A stretch of DNA of 64,000 nucleotides from Lachnospiraceae bacterium A4 (GTDB lineage Bacteria > Bacillota > Clostridia > Lachnospirales > Lachnospiraceae). Positions within the stretch are counted from its first letter, which is position 1. Each line of letters begins with the position of its first letter. The DNA is taken from assembly GCA_000403215.2 (NCBI GenBank), contig KE159563.1:62001-126000 (forward strand). Reading direction: 5' to 3'. Below the pieces are notes generated by a model that was given only the letters and a program-made list of their open reading frames with translations, did no database searches and was not told the origin of the DNA. Positions 8,111-15,853 of the stretch are shown here, piece after piece. A program made the position numbers and the translations under genes.

Positions 8111-10966
8111 TTAATATACATGAGGTTTTGATAAGATAACATATTCTTCATTGCCAAAACACTGCTGATATCCCTGCGCCTGCGCAAACGCCATGATTCT
8201 GCTCAATTTCTCATACTTCGCCCCCGTCGCTGTTTGCATCAGGTGCTCGGCAGCGGCACGGCCATATATAATAACAGGTGATTTCTCCGGCATAGTTTCA
8301 TCTGAGAGGCGCGCAAGCTCTTCCTCCAGCACCTTGATGCCGTAGGAGTCGAGGTCTGGCCACGTCGTCGAAATCGCAGGCTTCATGTCAAACAGATAGG
8401 AAAGTGCAGGGACATCCCCGTACAATATCACCTGTTTCTCATGCAAACCGCTCTGGTACAGATATGCGTCAAGCTCCTCAAGCGCCGTTTTTTTGCTGCG
8501 TGTCACCGCAAGCCCTGTCCCCGCACTGCTGCACTGCAGTTCAAGCCGTATGTGCTCCTGTGCTGCCGCCTGCTGTGCTCCCGCGTCGTGAAATACAAAA
8601 TTGACGCCATACAGTACACTCTGTATCATCACACCGGCAAGCACCATGCCCAGCGCCAGCCGAAATGCTGTATGGCGGCGGCATCTTTTGAATACCTCTG
8701 CCGTCATCAGCATGGAGACAGGCAGCACCAGAAACAGGTTATTGATAATAGGATAAAGCCCGTTATTACTTCCGAGCGGCGTGATAAAAATAATCACCAG
8801 CAGAAACACTGCCCAGAGCTTGTACTCCCTGCTGCACTTTTTGTCCGCCAGACACCACACGCACAAGCCCGCCGCGATGAGCAGAAATACCGTCACCCAC
8901 TTGTACATGCTGAAATTATCGGTGTAATCCAATCCAAACATTCCCCTGCCATAACAGAAGCGCAGCAGCGCCAAAAATCCAAATGAATAAAATATTTCAA
9001 GTACAATTGCTATTTTTTTCGACAATGTATGATTTCTTTCAAGTTTTTTTGCGAGAAAAAACATCAAAAGCCCGAATACCATGTACATCGCAAACAATAA
9101 CAGCCATGTGCTATACCGCAGGTAATCCCCAAACATTGCCGCAAGCATCGACACCGGCTTGTAATCCGCTGCATGGTCTGTCATGCCAAACAGCGATGTG
9201 ACCATCTGCGGATATGCCGCCAGCCCGTAGCGCGCACAAATCGCCCCCAGCGGCACGGCCAGTCCGGCACAATACCCCCCGATACAATACAAAGTGCGCC
9301 TGACAGGATGTACTTCTGTCCTTTTACGGCTCCAGAAGCAGTCACACCACACAGGCAGAATCAATGCCATGTAGGTAATATTCGGCATTCTCACCGCGAC
9401 ACAGAATCCTAAGATTACACCTGCTATGATAAAATAGGACTTTTTATTCCGTATGATCGCCGCATATAACACAATCACCGCAGCAGTCATATACAGATAC
9501 CCCAGATAGTGATACAAAATAACCGGCGGCGCCCAGCACAGCGACAGCGCTGTAAACTCTGCACCAAACAGCAGCACTGCAAACCTTCTGCGCCGCTGCC
9601 CATAGCGCTGCCACAGCGCGTAATAGACTCCGGCAGCCACCACGCCGATCAGAAGGCCGCAGTAGACATTCATGCCAATCCAGCAGTTCCCAAACGGAAG
9701 TTTTGATAACAGCACGCCTGTGATATTTGCCAGATACGTCGCGAGCGCCCACATCTCGTTTACAGTATCCAGAAAACGGTAATTTCCCAGCGCATACCCC
9801 GCGTCCATCAAATCCACGCCAATTGCCGCATGGCGCAGCGGATACAGCAGCAAAATGATCATCGGAACCCATGTCAGCATTCCCTTTTGGCGGATTAGCT
9901 CGATTGCCGTACAGAGCAGATAGACACACAGCACAGTGGCAAGCATATGCCCCAGAAATCCCGCAGGGGAGTTCTCTGCCTGCATCTCACAGTGAAACCA
10001 TTGCGGCCAGACCGCACGCAGATTCAGATGCTCGTGAATCAGATAGACGCCAAACGCTGCCCCGGAAAACAGCTCGACCGGCTTTCGAAACCGCTCAGGA
10101 AGCTGCTGTCTGCCGCTGTGTCCGGACTTTGCAGGCTGGAATAACAAAAACAATCCCACCGCGCCTGTATAACAAAACAGGAAATTATAAGTATATCCGT
10201 ACTGAATCCGCTCTCCCAGCATTCCTGTTTTCAGATAAACCAGCCGAAGCAGGAAAAAAGAGCCAAAAACCGCCGCGGCACTACCCAGATACAGCGCTGC
10301 TGCCCGCCACCTGCGCGCCCAAAACGGCGTCTCATACCGTCTAAGATAAGCGCCTGTCAGATACAGCACCACAAACCATAGACAGTCATAGCCGTATTTA
10401 TCCCACGGAAGCTGCATCGGTATCACCGTTTTGGCGATGCTGAAAAGCAGTAAAAAACCAAGCAGCAGATAGCGCAGCTCCTTCTGGTCCAGACACGAAA
10501 TCCCGGTGTTGAGAAACGGCATCAGCAGGCACAAAAATACATACGAAGTCGCAAACCAGTAATGTTCTGTCACAATTGGAAAACAATAAGAAAAGAAGCG
10601 GTACGGGTCAAATGCCTGCACCCCAAAGACAATCGCCCCACAGCCAAAGAGCATTGAATAAAAAAAGACCTGCTTCCATATTTTGAGCGGCTTTCGCATC
10701 ACCTCCCAGAACGTCAGCCGCTTTCCTGCAGTCTGGCTTCCCAGCGAATCTACCCCAAAGTAGCCGCTGATCAGCACATAGACATTGACCGCCACGAGAC
10801 ACAGCGCCTCCACAAGCCACGCTGTATATCCCGCAGCGGTCATATCCGCCCTTGACGGGTCGCCGAGCAGTCCGCCCTTGCTGAGATAGTGAAGGCACAC
10901 AATCATCAGCATCGCAAGGATACGGAGCAGCTCATAATTTAACTGTCTCTTCTTTCCAGCTCCCAT
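8111..10966 (-). CDS. Acyltransferase-3 domain fused to a GT-C-like membrane domain
   Basis: This 951-residue protein has two membrane halves. Residues 1 to about 360 look like an acyltransferase-3 (OafA/WecH) domain: LNYELLRILAML, the Arg15-x10-His26 signature (CLHYLSKGG), VNVYVLISGYFG and about ten helices, with HEHLNLR near residue 310. Such enzymes O-acetylate glycans at the membrane. Residues from about 365 to 800 form another set of roughly ten helices, followed by a soluble tail of about 130 residues. The second half resembles GT-C glycosyltransferases in layout but has no motif I can name. Members with the acyltransferase alone are about 350 residues. It follows pseG by 38 bp and may finish the Pse operon. 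Confidence 0.7.
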   Translation of the reverse strand: MGAGKKRQLNYELLRILAMLMIVCLHYLSKGGLLGDPSRADMTAAGYTAWLVEALCLVAVNVYVLISGYFGVDSLGSQTAGKRLTFWEVMRKPLKIWKQVFFYSMLFGCGAIVFGVQAFDPYRFFSYCFPIVTEHYWFATSYVFLCLLMPFLNTGISCLDQKELRYLLLGFLLLFSIAKTVIPMQLPWDKYGYDCLWFVVLYLTGAYLRRYETPFWARRWRAAALYLGSAAAVFGSFFLLRLVYLKTGMLGERIQYGYTYNFLFCYTGAVGLFLLFQPAKSGHSGRQQLPERFRKPVELFSGAAFGVYLIHEHLNLRAVWPQWFHCEMQAENSPAGFLGHMLATVLCVYLLCTAIELIRQKGMLTWVPMIILLLYPLRHAAIGVDLMDAGYALGNYRFLDTVNEMWALATYLANITGVLLSKLPFGNCWIGMNVYCGLLIGVVAAGVYYALWQRYGQRRRRFAVLLFGAEFTALSLCWAPPVILYHYLGYLYMTAAVIVLYAAIIRNKKSYFIIAGVILGFCVAVRMPNITYMALILPVWCDCFWSRKRTEVHPVRRTLYCIGGYCAGLAVPLGAICARYGLAAYPQMVTSLFGMTDHAADYKPVSMLAAMFGDYLRYSTWLLLFAMYMVFGLLMFFLAKKLERNHTLSKKIAIVLEIFYSFGFLALLRFCYGRGMFGLDYTDNFSMYKWVTVFLLIAAGLCVWCLADKKCSREYKLWAVFLLVIIFITPLGSNNGLYPIINNLFLVLPVSMLMTAEVFKRCRRHTAFRLALGMVLAGVMIQSVLYGVNFVFHDAGAQQAAAQEHIRLELQCSSAGTGLAVTRSKKTALEELDAYLYQSGLHEKQVILYGDVPALSYLFDMKPAISTTWPDLDSYGIKVLEEELARLSDETMPEKSPVIIYGRAAAEHLMQTATGAKYEKLSRIMAFAQAQGYQQCFGNEEYVILSKPHVY

Positions 10967-11004
10967 AGCATTCTCCTTTTTCTATCCCAAATTCTAACAT
11001 TTGT

Positions 11005-12063
11005 CTACGAGCGTCTGCACAACGCTTCTATCTGTTCCGCGATACGGTGCGCCCCTCTGCCATCTATCAGCGCTGTCTCCTGCTGGCACAGACGTTCTCT
11101 GTACGCACTGTCGGAAATACACCGCCTGACAGCCTCTCGGATTCTGTCTGCGACCGCACTGCCCTCCTCGGCAAAACACCCTGCATTGGTGATCTCTGTG
11201 CACGCAGCCAGCGCCTCGGCACCCTGCCTTTGATTCTCTGCAAAATAAAAGACAACCATCGGCACGCCAATAGAACTGGCCTCATAGACTGTACTCCCCG
11301 CCGCAGAGATAACAATGTCGCTCTCCATCAGCAGACTGCGCAGGTTTTTCACTTTTTCATGAATTGTAATCTGCGCTGCGCTGCCATATCTGCTTTGGAG
11401 CTCCTGCGCATACTGGTTATAGGGCCCGCTGACCAGATGCAGATGAATCCCCTTCTCCATAATCATTGTATCCCTGATCAAGGCATCTGTGATCGCTCCT
11501 GCCGCAAAATAAGGGTCACTCCCGCCTGTCGTAATCAAAATCTGCGTCACGCGGTCACGAAGCTGATAGCCAGAAGGTTGCTGAAACGCTCTCCTAAGCG
11601 GCATGTAGGACGTGCCCAGCAGCACGTTTTTCGGATATAAATTTTGCTCATTCAAAGAAGCCCTGTAGCGCTGCTCAAGCTGCGGCGCATAGAGATTGTA
11701 ATTGATCAGCAAATCAACCGGATGGGGTACCCCCAAGTCTTCGAAGCAAGCCACCCGCGCCAGTTTTCCAAGCGCTAAATAATACTCGTTGGTCGCATAA
11801 TAACTATCCACGAACACGAGATCTGACCTCCTGTCAAGCACACGCTCAAGCTGCGGCATCTCCCCTAACATCTCCCTGTAATCTGTCTCCAAAGAAAACA
11901 CACAAAACCCTCTGTCTTCGATCAGCTCATAGCACATCTCGTCCGCCGTGAGAAAAACCAGCGGCGGGCAGTCCAGTTTCGCAATCGCCTCCGCCACAGC
12001 CAGACAACGCATCACATGTCCCATACCGATCGCTGTATTGCCATCTGCACGAATATATATCAT
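11005..12063 (-). CDS. pseG: UDP-2,4-diacetamido-2,4,6-trideoxy-beta-L-altropyranose hydrolase (PseG)
   Basis: This is a glycosyltransferase-like hydrolase that removes UDP in the pseudaminic acid pathway, yielding the free 2,4-diacylamino hexose used by PseI. The protein begins MIYIRADGNTAIGMGHVMRC; His16 in the GxGH loop is the expected catalytic residue of the PseG family. A second conserved block, near residue 250, is SAAGSTVYEASSIGVPMVV, the nucleotide-binding region. At 352 residues it is longer than single-domain PseG (about 275), with extra sequence through the middle and C-terminus. It lies 3 bp downstream of the deacetylase gene, the last member of the tightly packed Pse operon. The call is strong from motif and context together. 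Confidence 0.88.
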   Translation of the reverse strand: MIYIRADGNTAIGMGHVMRCLAVAEAIAKLDCPPLVFLTADEMCYELIEDRGFCVFSLETDYREMLGEMPQLERVLDRRSDLVFVDSYYATNEYYLALGKLARVACFEDLGVPHPVDLLINYNLYAPQLEQRYRASLNEQNLYPKNVLLGTSYMPLRRAFQQPSGYQLRDRVTQILITTGGSDPYFAAGAITDALIRDTMIMEKGIHLHLVSGPYNQYAQELQSRYGSAAQITIHEKVKNLRSLLMESDIVISAAGSTVYEASSIGVPMVVFYFAENQRQGAEALAACTEITNAGCFAEEGSAVADRIREAVRRCISDSAYRERLCQQETALIDGRGAHRIAEQIEALCRRS

Positions 12064-12066
12064 CTG

Positions 12067-12768
12067 TTATTCTCCTGCTCTTTTGATTGATTTACGTATC
12101 AGCATAAATGCCTCCGCCCGCTCCATACCTGCCGCCATGCCGCGTGTCCTCGACAACACGTCCATGCCGGTCATGCTTCTCGGGTGCGGGAAGCTGCAAA
12201 GCTCTGACACATAACACTCCATTGCCTGTTCCTTCTTATTATAATAGTCTGTGATATCCACAAACACATTGGGACAAAATGCCGGCTGCGCGCTGTAGTC
12301 GAAATTCCACTCGGTAGAGGACAGCGTCTCAAACGCATAGATTTCCTCCACACAGTACACCCCGATCGGTCTTGCCGCCGTGAGCACCGCCCGCGCTGTG
12401 CACTGATGATCTATATTGAGGTCCCCGCTGTAATGTGTGTAAATAATCTGCGGCTTCAGCTTATGAATCATCTGTTCGATAGTTTTCACAATATCCAGCA
12501 GATCGACGCTGTCAAAGCGGTTGTCTGGAAAATATGCAAAAAACACCTCCCGAAAGCCTACTGCCGCCGCACTCTCCAACGTATTCTTGTGCAGCTCCTC
12601 CACTAAGCCTTGGTCCGCATTCTCCCTGCGATCACTGCGGGAGGTCTGTCCCTCCCCCAAAATAACGGCATACACCTCATCGCCCTCCGCGACATGTCTG
12701 GCCACTGTCCCGCCCACACCGAGAATCTCGTCGTCTGGATGTGCAGCCACTACCAACACTGTTTTCAT
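12067..12768 (-). CDS. PIG-L (LmbE) family N-deacetylase in the Pse operon
   Basis: This 233-residue zinc-dependent deacetylase of the PIG-L/LmbE family shows AAHPDDE at residues 8-14 and the second metal motif THYSGDLNIDH at 111-121 (His112, Asp116, Asp120, His121). Relatives remove acetyl from GlcNAc-type sugars in GPI, mycothiol, bacillithiol and teichoplanin synthesis. It lies between the formyltransferase and pseG, 3 bp before the latter, so it is co-translated with Pse enzymes. Pathway logic suggests it removes an acetyl group from a Pse precursor or product so that another acyl group, such as formyl, can be added. That role is inference; standard Pse pathways have no such enzyme. Confidence 0.88.
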   Translation of the reverse strand: MKTVLVVAAHPDDEILGVGGTVARHVAEGDEVYAVILGEGQTSRSDRRENADQGLVEELHKNTLESAAAVGFREVFFAYFPDNRFDSVDLLDIVKTIEQMIHKLKPQIIYTHYSGDLNIDHQCTARAVLTAARPIGVYCVEEIYAFETLSSTEWNFDYSAQPAFCPNVFVDITDYYNKKEQAMECYVSELCSFPHPRSMTGMDVLSRTRGMAAGMERAEAFMLIRKSIKRAGE

Positions 12769-12825
12769 CCGTCCACACTCTCCTTCTCATTTTATACTAT
12801 TTTATCCTGTTCTGTTCCTTCTGCC

Positions 12826-13518
12826 TTACTCTGTCCTGCGGTGGAAAACCACGCGCGCTGCGAGCGCATCGCCAGACAGGCACGCCTTGTCAAACTCCAG
12901 CCGGTACGCGCCAAACTCCATAAACGCCCTCGGATATCCTTCCGCATCCAGCATTCGGATATAATCATAGATTTGCTCTAATTCCATATCGCTAGTTATT
13001 TCCCCCTCCTCAGGCTTTCTGCGGCGGAATAACACGGGCTCTCCCTCCTGCGGCACTGGAATCAGCTTTTTGCCCTCCTCCAAAAACAAGGGTATCATTT
13101 CCTGAAAAATAATATCCGAACCGCGCATCAGGATTTCCTGCGCTGTCCCCTCCAAAGATAACACATGCTTCATATAAACTGGACCGCCGTCCACCTGCGC
13201 TGTCATCTGAATCGCTGAAATCATCGTCTCCCGATGGCCCCGCACAATCAGATTTTGCAGCGGACTCCCGCCGCGCCCATACGGCAAGTCTGTCATATGA
13301 AACACCACGCACGCCCAGTTCTCAAAAATTTCCCGCGGCATAATATAGGACCAGTGCGGTAGCAAAATGTAATCCGGGCCAAAATCACGCACGTTATCTT
13401 CTGTAAATTCTTCTTTCGTCGTGTAGATCACAATCTCATGCACGCCTTCATACTGCTTCTGCAATGCCTGCGCATGACGGATATTCCATGATTTGATCGT
13501 TGCTATGATAATCCTCAT
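12826..13518 (-). CDS. Sugar N-formyltransferase, PseJ-like
   Basis: This 230-residue protein has the formyltransferase fold shared with methionyl-tRNA formyltransferase. The core motif is VVFHMTDLPYGRGGSP at residues 71-86, followed by the conserved aspartate in QVDGG (Asp110). The active His is His74. The triad asparagine found two residues before this histidine in the wider family is a valine here. The C-terminal tRNA-binding domain is absent, so it is not a tRNA enzyme. PseJ of Anoxybacillus, a formyltransferase acting on the 4-amino sugar made by PseC, is the relevant precedent I recall, giving N-formylated pseudaminic acid. Its ATG overlaps the stop of the preceding acetyltransferase gene. 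Confidence 0.78.
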   Translation of the reverse strand: MRIIIATIKSWNIRHAQALQKQYEGVHEIVIYTTKEEFTEDNVRDFGPDYILLPHWSYIMPREIFENWACVVFHMTDLPYGRGGSPLQNLIVRGHRETMISAIQMTAQVDGGPVYMKHVLSLEGTAQEILMRGSDIIFQEMIPLFLEEGKKLIPVPQEGEPVLFRRRKPEEGEITSDMELEQIYDYIRMLDAEGYPRAFMEFGAYRLEFDKACLSGDALAARVVFHRRTE

Positions 13519-13979
13519 CTGCTTACTTCCTTCTCATACTGTATATACTCGGGCAGCAATATTTTGTGAAATCCAGCCTTCTCAAACACCCTCGCAGATG
13601 CCTGATTTTGATATTTGACTTGTCCAACCAATTTTGTAACATTCGTTATTTTATCTGTTTCAAGTTGTTGGCAGAGCAAACGCAGCAGTTCAAGCCCATA
13701 CCCTTTCCCCCGGTGCGCTGCCGCGACACTGTAATCAATCAGCGCATCGCCGTCCTCGTCCGCCAGCCGCACCTGCCCGATCGGCACATCGCCATCATAC
13801 AGGATATACTGATATACTGCGGCGTCCGACATCATCTTTTCAAACCACTGGATATGATTTTCATAGGGAATTTTCTCCGTGTGAAACGCATTCGCCCGCA
13901 CCGTATCATCATTCGCCCAGCAAAATAATAAATCCATGTCCTGCGGTGTTACCTTCCGAAGCTTTAGGATCCTGTCCAT
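13515..13979 (-). CDS. pseH: PseH-like N-acetyltransferase (GNAT)
   Basis: This 154-residue GNAT enzyme begins MDRILKLRKVTPQDMDLLF and has CWANDDTVRANAFHTEKI, then HRGKGYGLELL as the acetyl-CoA binding loop. The WAND segment is characteristic of nonulosonic acid pathway acetyltransferases (PseH and the GNAT half of PseG fusions). It would acetylate the 4-amino group of UDP-4-amino-4,6-dideoxy-AltNAc. I placed the start at the ATG at 13979 because AAAGGAGGG sits seven bases upstream. A GTG directly after the pseI stop would add 25 unrelated residues. Both it and the formyltransferase could compete for the same amino group. Confidence is high for the fold and moderate for the substrate. Confidence 0.75.
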   Translation of the reverse strand: MDRILKLRKVTPQDMDLLFCWANDDTVRANAFHTEKIPYENHIQWFEKMMSDAAVYQYILYDGDVPIGQVRLADEDGDALIDYSVAAAHRGKGYGLELLRLLCQQLETDKITNVTKLVGQVKYQNQASARVFEKAGFHKILLPEYIQYEKEVSR

Positions 13980-14054
13980 CGCCACACCCTCCTTTGCCGC
14001 AAAACCTGCAAACACGCCGTCTAGTCCGGCAGCCTGTTTTGTCAAAAGCTGCAC

Positions 14055-15092
14055 TCACACAATATCGTCAAATGACAGCGGCGTGCCCCGCCTGAGCGCC
14101 CGCTTAGCCGTTCTGCCAAGGACTTCTTGATAGTGCTTGGGCTTTAAGCCATAGGCAGGGCGGATACTGCGGATTTTCTCCGGCGTCAATACCTCTCCGG
14201 CAGCGATATCCTCCACGACAAACAGCGAGCGGCGGAAGCACGCATTGCTCTCCTCCTGTCTGGAAACGCCGTACTGTACGCTTCCCATCGCCTTCTCCAC
14301 CTCGCGCACCTGCTCAACCATCTCGCGAAACTCCTGCGGCTCCATCGAAAAGCTCGAATCTGGATTTTTGACGGCACGGCTGATACAGAAGTGCTTTTCA
14401 ATCAGATTTGCCCCCATCGCGACCGCTGTCGCAGCGCTGAATGCCCCCATCGAATGATCCGAGAGCCCCACTGGAACGCCAAAGCGTTCCTTTAAATCCT
14501 GCATCGTCCTCAGATTCATCTCCTCCGGCTTTGCCGGATAGGCACTCGAACACTTCATCAGCGCAAGCTGCCTGTTTCCAGTGCTGTAGATGACATCGAC
14601 CGCCTCCTGTATCTCTTCGAGCGTGCCCATTCCAGTTGACATGATGATCGGTTTGTTCTTGGCTGCCACATATTCGAGCAGCGGAATGTCCACCAGCTCA
14701 AACGAGGCAATTTTATAAAAATACACCCCTAAGTCTTCGAGAAAATCGACAGAGCGCGGGTCAAACGGCGTTGACAGAAAGTCAATTCCCACCTTTGCCG
14801 CCTCGTCGCGAAGCTGTTCCTGCCACTCCCACGGCGTGTAGGCTTTCTGGTACAGCCCGTACAGATTTTCGCCTTCCCACGTTCCTTTCTCAATCTGAAA
14901 ATATTCGTTATGACAGTCAATTGTCATCGTATCTGCTGTGTATGTCTGAATCTTCACGCAGTCCGCCCCCGCGTCCTTCGCCACATGAATCAGCTCGAGC
15001 GCACGCTCAAGGCTGCCCGCATGATTGGCAGACATCTCTGCGATGATATAGGCAGGATGTCCGTCCCCTATGATTCGTCCATTGATTTCCAT
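14055..15092 (-). CDS. pseI: Pseudaminic acid synthase (PseI)
   Basis: This NeuB-family enzyme condenses the free 2,4-diacylamino-trideoxy-altrose with phosphoenolpyruvate. The protein (345 residues from the ATG at 15092) has an N-terminal TIM barrel with YIIAEMSANHAG, KIQTYTADTM, FLSTPFDPRSVDFL, KIASFE and GLSDHSMG, and a C-terminal antifreeze-like SAF domain from about residue 290. These blocks are close to PseI rather than NeuB of sialic acid, for example IAEMSANH instead of IAEIGINH-type starts. GGAGGAGG seven bases before 15092 fixes the start; a further ATG eight codons upstream overlaps the pseF stop. It belongs to the pseBCFI run. Confidence 0.93.
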   Translation of the reverse strand: MEINGRIIGDGHPAYIIAEMSANHAGSLERALELIHVAKDAGADCVKIQTYTADTMTIDCHNEYFQIEKGTWEGENLYGLYQKAYTPWEWQEQLRDEAAKVGIDFLSTPFDPRSVDFLEDLGVYFYKIASFELVDIPLLEYVAAKNKPIIMSTGMGTLEEIQEAVDVIYSTGNRQLALMKCSSAYPAKPEEMNLRTMQDLKERFGVPVGLSDHSMGAFSAATAVAMGANLIEKHFCISRAVKNPDSSFSMEPQEFREMVEQVREVEKAMGSVQYGVSRQEESNACFRRSLFVVEDIAAGEVLTPEKIRSIRPAYGLKPKHYQEVLGRTAKRALRRGTPLSFDDIV

Positions 15093-15108
15093 TCGCAAGC
15101 CTCCTCCT

Positions 15109-15798
15109 CTATACACCTTTCATCAATTTGTACTTCATCTCCGCGATGTGCCAATCCTCCAAAGTATCAATATCCTGCACATAGCGTTCATCTTGAAGCA
15201 GCGGCACCACATGCTCCATCCAGATCGCCCGCTGCTGCATGAAGCGCTCCACATTCAGGCAGTAAAACTGCCCGCAGTCATGATAGAGCGGCTCTAAATC
15301 CTGCGAGCGCTTCGCCATATTCTCCGGCCATTTCGGCACAATTCTGCCATCGTTGATGACCACGCCCCGCTGCGGCGGGAAGGAGAACTTCACCACCGGA
15401 ATCACGCTGTCTGCCTTCTCCTGCTCCAAGAGCATCATCGCGGTCTTGATGGCGCCTGATGTCACAAACGGTGCAGTCGGATAGATGCAGCAAACGGTCT
15501 GAAACTTCATGCCGATGCGCTCATAGGACGACAACACCTCCGCAATGACCTCCGCTGTCGTCGCATAATCATTCGAGGTCTGCTCACTTCTGAAAAAGGG
15601 CACCTTTGCCCCCGCACGCTTTGCCACCTCTGCAATCTCCTCATCATCGGTTGACACCATGACTTCATGAAACAAGTCCGCTTGCAGCGCCGCCTCAATG
15701 CTGTACTCCAAAATTGGTTTGCCCAAAAACGGTTTGATATTTTTCCTTGGTATCCGCTTACTCCCGCCTCTGGCGGTAATGACTGCCACACTTTTCAT
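15109..15798 (-). CDS. pseF: Pseudaminic acid cytidylyltransferase (PseF)
   Basis: This CMP-sugar synthetase activates pseudaminic acid with CTP. From the ATG at 15798 it has 229 residues, the usual length for PseF, and begins MKSVAVITARGGSKRIPRKN, the nucleotide-binding loop of the family. Further family blocks are KPILEYSIEAAL, VSTDDEEIAEVA and CIYPTAPF. A longer reading frame that starts inside pseC adds 26 residues with no family match, so I rejected that start. It ends just before the pseI ribosome binding site. Alternative substrates such as legionaminic or neuraminic acid are less likely given PseB, PseC and PseG alongside. Confidence 0.92.
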   Translation of the reverse strand: MKSVAVITARGGSKRIPRKNIKPFLGKPILEYSIEAALQADLFHEVMVSTDDEEIAEVAKRAGAKVPFFRSEQTSNDYATTAEVIAEVLSSYERIGMKFQTVCCIYPTAPFVTSGAIKTAMMLLEQEKADSVIPVVKFSFPPQRGVVINDGRIVPKWPENMAKRSQDLEPLYHDCGQFYCLNVERFMQQRAIWMEHVVPLLQDERYVQDIDTLEDWHIAEMKYKLMKGV

Positions 15799-15853
15799 CG
15801 CGTTTCCCCCTGCGCACGAAAAGCCCAGTGAACTACTAGGCTTATCTTTCCAT

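Noticed and set aside
13980-14054. GTG start of the PseH-like gene directly after the pseI stop
   Set aside because: It adds 25 residues without similarity, while the ATG at 13979 has a strong ribosome binding site at proper spacing.
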